NCBI GenBank assembly: GCA_032230565.1
Contig: JAVXWL010000228.1
Span: 1-8,350 of the forward strand
Reading direction: 5' to 3'
DNA length: 8,350 nt
DNA from: GCA-003244245 sp032230565
GTDB taxonomy: Bacteria; Actinomycetota; Actinomycetes; Mycobacteriales; Pseudonocardiaceae
A model generated the notes under the pieces. It did not search any database, was not told where the DNA came from, and saw only the letters and a list, made by a program, of their open reading frames with translations. How positions within the stretch are numbered: position 1 is the stretch's first letter; each line of letters starts with the position of its first letter. Position numbers and translations under genes: made by a program. Below are positions 5,391-8,350 of this stretch, piece by piece.

Positions 5391-7253
5391 CTACACGCCA
5401 ACTTGTATGAACTTTGCATATTCACATGGCCGGCCAGCATCGTCGACCACAAACAGCATATAGGGGCCCGGTGGTGCAACTGTCCCACTGGGCGGTGCTG
5501 TCGCAATCAAAGTGTTGGACCCGGTCGCCTGGAAATGCAAGAGGACCGCCCGCTGATCGGCATCGAAAGCGTGGGTTGATGAGCCACACCGCATGAGCAT
5601 CATAGCTGCGATAACGGCAGCGTCTGACACGGCCACAGTAAAATCTGAGTTATAGCGTGCGGAGGATGGGCACGCAGTGATCCTTGGCCGAGGTCCCGCC
5701 GGATAAGGGGGTTCGTAGATCTCGATCTGCTCCTGAACGGGTGTCGGTGGTTGGTCCGGTTGGTTAGGGGAGTTGCCGCCAGCTGTCCAGACTCTACAGT
5801 CTGGCATAAGCAAAGCGGTGGAATGATAATTGCGCAAAACCTTAGCCGGATTTGCGATTGTCTGCCATACGCCGGTGCCCGGCAGGTAACGGCCTTGTCG
5901 GCGGTCGACAGGAGCACTATAGAGTTCAGGCTCCATCACGCCAGCCTGATCATTATCTGGTGCCGCGCCCCCCGTGAGCAACACATCGCCGGTGGGCAGC
6001 AAGGTCGCACAGCTATGGGTTCGGGCGCGACTCTCGGGGTGGATTTGGAACCAGGGTTGCCAGCTGCTGGTGGTTTCCCAAAACGTTGACCACACGCCAC
6101 CGTTGGTGCTGGTGGCGAATAGGTCGAGGTGGGTGTCGTTGGAGCGCCACAGGGCGGTGATTGTGGTGCCTGGTGCCAGGGTGGTTTCGGGGTGGATTTG
6201 GAACCAGGGTTGCCAGCCGCTGGTGGTTTCCCAAAACGTTGACCACACGCCACCGTTGGTGCTGGTGGCGAATAGGTCGAGGTGGGTGTCGTTGGAGCGC
6301 CACAGGGCAGTGACCGCCGTGCCCGGCGCCATCATTATGTTTGAGAGGCGTGGAACATCGACCCAGTTCGGATTGGCCTGGCCTAGGTCGATCAGTTGTG
6401 AGCGCGCACCGCCAGCCAGCAACACCCGTGGTCGGTAGTCGTCATCGGGCACAAGGGGGAGTAACACGGATGGGCAGTTGAAGTCATGGTAGGCGGCGTC
6501 GGGCAGCGGAGACACTTCGCGCGCAGTTCCACTCGTCGGGTCAAGGCTGATATTGCTCTCAAAGCCGTTCACTCGAGAGGACACGAATACCGATCCGTCT
6601 CGGAGTAGGTGCGTTCGTGGATACAAGATCGGCTCAGCGCGCACATCGCCAACCGGGGTCGGCAACATTACCCAAGTGTTAGTACTCGGTTGGTAGCGCT
6701 CCGCGGTGTTGTTGCCGTGACGAGTGTCATCCCCAGCAGGATGCCCCTGAAAGGCAAGTACGTCACCATCGGCGAGCGTGCACAGTGTGGGATACCAGCG
6801 ACCGCCGCCGGTCGATCTACCCGGTTGCGGACCCATGTCAGAGGCAACGGAAAAGTCATCGCTAGCGGGCGTGTAAACGGCACAGTGACGGTGTCCTTCA
6901 AAATGCATCGCGTGATGAATCCCGCCAGCATCCGGGGGATACTTGAGAGTCCCACCGGCAACGAGGAGTCGACCATCACTAAGAAATGCATGTCCGCAAC
7001 AGAAGACATCGAATGTCGGAGACTGAACCTGGATAAGTGGTAACTCCGGATGCAGGCAATTGAACCTTCGGGTGTGATCGAAATGGCCCGCTCGTGCCTC
7101 GTCAATAGAGTGGTTGTCGCCGCCAAACAAAATGATCTCGCCTTCACCGCCCTCAGCGGGAACCAGTGCGGCATGAATAGCAACAACACCATCCGATGAA
7201 ATCACCGGCGCCCAGCTATGGTCGGCGGCACGCGGACTCGCTTTCGGGACCAT
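5391..7253 (-). CDS. Galactose oxidase/glyoxal oxidase-like copper radical oxidase with inserted W-rich repeats
   Basis: This 620-residue kelch-propeller protein ends in a galactose oxidase-like C-terminal (DUF1929, E-set) domain. Such enzymes use one copper and a Cys-Tyr radical cofactor to oxidise alcohols or aldehydes with O2, giving H2O2. Expected active-site residues are visible: Cys85 in DVFCCGHAFL and Tyr154 in GRWYPT (crosslink pair), Tyr476-His477 in RNYHSTALL, and His561 in GSSTHAFDADQR. Kelch-like strands include GRLLVAGG (94-101) and TGDVLLTGG (421-429). Residues about 305-408 are two near-identical 51-residue repeats absent from the usual fold; without them the length is about 518, normal for the family. 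The start is firm: GGAGG at 7263-7267 lies 9 bases before ATG, and two stops sit just upstream in frame. There is no signal peptide, unlike secreted relatives. Substrate unknown; a catalytic role is inferred from ligands. Confidence 0.9.
   Translation of the reverse strand: MVPKASPRAADHSWAPVISSDGVVAIHAALVPAEGGEGEIILFGGDNHSIDEARAGHFDHTRRFNCLHPELPLIQVQSPTFDVFCCGHAFLSDGRLLVAGGTLKYPPDAGGIHHAMHFEGHRHCAVYTPASDDFSVASDMGPQPGRSTGGGRWYPTLCTLADGDVLAFQGHPAGDDTRHGNNTAERYQPSTNTWVMLPTPVGDVRAEPILYPRTHLLRDGSVFVSSRVNGFESNISLDPTSGTAREVSPLPDAAYHDFNCPSVLLPLVPDDDYRPRVLLAGGARSQLIDLGQANPNWVDVPRLSNIMMAPGTAVTALWRSNDTHLDLFATSTNGGVWSTFWETTSGWQPWFQIHPETTLAPGTTITALWRSNDTHLDLFATSTNGGVWSTFWETTSSWQPWFQIHPESRARTHSCATLLPTGDVLLTGGAAPDNDQAGVMEPELYSAPVDRRQGRYLPGTGVWQTIANPAKVLRNYHSTALLMPDCRVWTAGGNSPNQPDQPPTPVQEQIEIYEPPYPAGPRPRITACPSSARYNSDFTVAVSDAAVIAAMMLMRCGSSTHAFDADQRAVLLHFQATGSNTLIATAPPSGTVAPPGPYMLFVVDDAGRPCEYAKFIQVGV
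6034..6339 (-). repeat. 153-bp in-frame tandem repeat (two copies) inside the oxidase gene
   Basis: The copies are 6034-6186 and 6187-6339, a period of 153 bases or 51 codons. Over the first 122 bases (6034-6155 against 6187-6308) I count a single difference, at 6065/6218, which changes Ser to Gly; the last 31 bases diverge more. Each unit encodes APGT-ITALWRSNDTHLDLF, ATSTNGGVWSTFWETTS and WQPWFQIHPE blocks. The Trp-rich, LDLF-containing pattern resembles single blades of PLL-like or fucose-binding beta-propeller lectins. Near identity at synonymous sites indicates recent duplication or gene conversion. Third codon positions are about 80% G/C, against about 58% in the flanking oxidase codons. 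Confidence 0.9.
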
Positions 7254-7262
7254 GTCTCACTA

Positions 7263-7267
7263 CCTCC
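7263..7267 (-). promoter_or_regulatory. Ribosome binding site of the oxidase gene
   Basis: On the minus strand this reads GGAGG, 9 bases before ATG 7253. It supports the short, signal-less N-terminus. Confidence 0.75.
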
Positions 7268-7406
7268 GCTGGTATTCAACGAGCAAGCCACTTGCCCCAT
7301 GTGGCGGTCCCAGCGCGAATCTGCACACGTCTGTCATCGCGGGCGCGCTGGCGAGTGTTACGACATCGACCGGTCGGCGGTGGTGGCCGAGTGGAACTAT
7401 CTGAGG

Positions 7407-7445
7407 GTCACAGCACCGTCGGACCGCTGTGACAATCCGTGTGAC
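7407..7445 (+). promoter_or_regulatory. Inverted repeat over the likely psuG promoter
   Basis: GTCACAGC at 7407-7414 and GCTGTGAC at 7426-7433 form a perfect 8-base inverted repeat with an 11-base spacer. A further TGTGAC lies at 7440-7445, 12 bases after the first. The right arm runs into TGTGACAAT, which reads as an extended -10 (TGT then GACAAT, 7428-7436), about 33 bases before the psuG GTG. Its position suggests an operator whose occupant would block psuG transcription. The binding protein is unknown, and an RNA hairpin is the alternative reading. Confidence 0.45.
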
Positions 7446-7468
7446 GCGAACTCAGGCAGAATGCCTCC

Positions 7469-8350
7469 GTGGACCTTATAGACGTCCGTGAAGACGTCCG
7501 CGCGGCGCTCGCCGATGGCCGTCCGGTCGTGGCCCTCGAGTCGAGCGTGATCGCCCACGGACTGCCGTCTCCGGTAAACGTTCGAGTAGCTCATTCACTC
7601 GAGGACGCGGTGCGGGTCGCCGGAGCGATCCCAGCGACTGTCGGGGTGATCGCGGGACGGCTACAGGTTGGCTTGGAGCCTCAGGAGATTGAGCGCCTCG
7701 GCGGGGCGGGTGACATCCTGAAGTGCGCTGCCGGAGACCTTGGATGGGCGATCACCCGAGGCGCGGATGGTGCGACGACGGTCTCGGCGACGGTGTTCGC
7801 TGCGGCCTCCGTGGGGATCGACGTGGTCGCTACCGGCGGTATTGGCGGGGTCCACCGCGGGGAGACGGGTGACGTCTCGGCGGATCTGCTCAGCCTCGCT
7901 CGCCATCCGGTCGCCGTGGTCGCGGCCGGCGCGAAGAGCATCCTGGACCTTCCAAGAACCCTGGAGGCGCTCGAGACGTTGGGTGTCCCGGTGGTGGGGC
8001 TCGGCACGCGGGACTTCCCCGCGTTCTACGCTCGCAGCAGCGGGCTCGTACTAGACAAGCACACGCAGCAGGCAGAGGACATCGCCCGGTTTTGTCTCAT
8101 CCGCTGGCGTCGGCTCAGACAGTCGGGCGGCGTCCTCGTCGCCTGTCCCTGCCCTGAACAGCACGCACTTGAGCCCTCCGAGGTCGAGCAGGCAACGACG
8201 CAGGCGCTTCGCGACGCGGCAGCGCAAGATGTGAATGGAAAACGTCTCACTCCTTGGCTCCTGGCAGCGGTCACCGAGATGCTCGGATCGCGAACCCTCA
8301 CCGCTAACCGAGCACTGCTACTAAACAACGCGGGGGTCGCTGCGAGCATT
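7469..8350 (+). CDS. psuG: Pseudouridine-5'-phosphate glycosidase (3' end missing)
   Basis: The first 294 codons of PsuG are present. In the known family it splits pseudouridine 5'-phosphate into uracil and ribose 5-phosphate in the cytoplasm, a step of pseudouridine salvage. The match is close throughout: VALESSVIAHGLPSP (Glu24), GDILKCAAGDL (Lys85), GADGATTVSATV, VVATGGIGGVHRGE (His129), DVSADL (Asp139), AAGAKSILDLP (Lys156) and, near the end, TANRALLLNNAGVAA with the conserved Asn pair. These match the E. coli catalytic set Glu31, Lys93, His137, Asp149, Lys166 and Asn289. E. coli PsuG has 312 residues, so only about 15 to 20 are cut off. GTG 7469 gives the usual DLIDVREDVRAAL start; a stop at 7442-7444 limits extension, and the ribosome site is weak. 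The kinase partner psuK is not upstream; it may be downstream. Confidence 0.95.
   Translation, partial: MDLIDVREDVRAALADGRPVVALESSVIAHGLPSPVNVRVAHSLEDAVRVAGAIPATVGVIAGRLQVGLEPQEIERLGGAGDILKCAAGDLGWAITRGADGATTVSATVFAAASVGIDVVATGGIGGVHRGETGDVSADLLSLARHPVAVVAAGAKSILDLPRTLEALETLGVPVVGLGTRDFPAFYARSSGLVLDKHTQQAEDIARFCLIRWRRLRQSGGVLVACPCPEQHALEPSEVEQATTQALRDAAAQDVNGKRLTPWLLAAVTEMLGSRTLTANRALLLNNAGVAASI

Noticed and set aside
6034..6339. CRISPR-like or mobile-element repeat
   Set aside because: Only two directly abutting long copies exist, with no spacers, no terminal inverted repeats and no cas or transposase gene; they are an in-frame protein repeat.
5974..6438. Plus-strand frame with an internal repeated protein segment opposite the oxidase
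   Set aside because: The protein repeat simply reflects the 153-bp DNA repeat read on the wrong strand; the minus-strand frame has the enzyme motifs and a good ribosome site.
7196..7481. Plus-strand open frames in the divergent region before psuG
   Set aside because: They overlap the oxidase start and the psuG promoter, show no family signal, and the real psuG frame begins at GTG 7469.

Overview
The window looks like an actinomycete chromosome (Actinomycetota). Support comes from high GC, strong G/C preference at third codon positions in most genes, a GTG start, a Cys-lipidated sortase-like protein, and a MarR/DrrAB-type drug-export operon. The genus cannot be fixed from sequence alone.

Layout: (1) 1-1044, the 3' part of a sugar-type ABC transporter solute-binding protein, cut by the window edge and followed by a hairpin. 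(2) 1161-1889, a lipoprotein with a sortase class E/F fold signature that keeps the catalytic His and Cys but seems to lack the catalytic Arg. (3) 1890-2353, no convincing intact gene; protein-like stretches are split over three frames and a tiny membrane-type ORF lies on the minus strand. (4) 2354-4474, a tight operon of a MarR regulator, an ABC ATPase and an ABC-2 permease, coupled by overlaps of 4 and 41 bases. This is most simply a self-regulated small-molecule exporter of the daunorubicin-resistance type. (5) 4475-4769, intergenic. (6) 4770-5324, an unrecognised 184-residue protein. (7) 5391-7253 on the minus strand, a galactose oxidase/glyoxal oxidase-type copper radical oxidase. All expected copper ligands are visible, and its kelch propeller is interrupted by two almost identical 51-residue tryptophan-rich repeats. 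(8) 7469-8350, the 5' part of psuG (pseudouridine-5'-phosphate glycosidase), divergent from the oxidase and cut by the window end, with an inverted repeat over its likely promoter.

The hypothetical gene and most of the oxidase gene use more A/T-ending codons than the flanking genes, so about 4475-7260 may be a separately acquired segment. Inside the oxidase, the repeat insert swings back to very G/C-rich third positions, as if it had a different source from its host gene. The oxidase with its inserted repeats is the most unusual object in the window. I see no CRISPR array, RNA gene, transposase or integrase.
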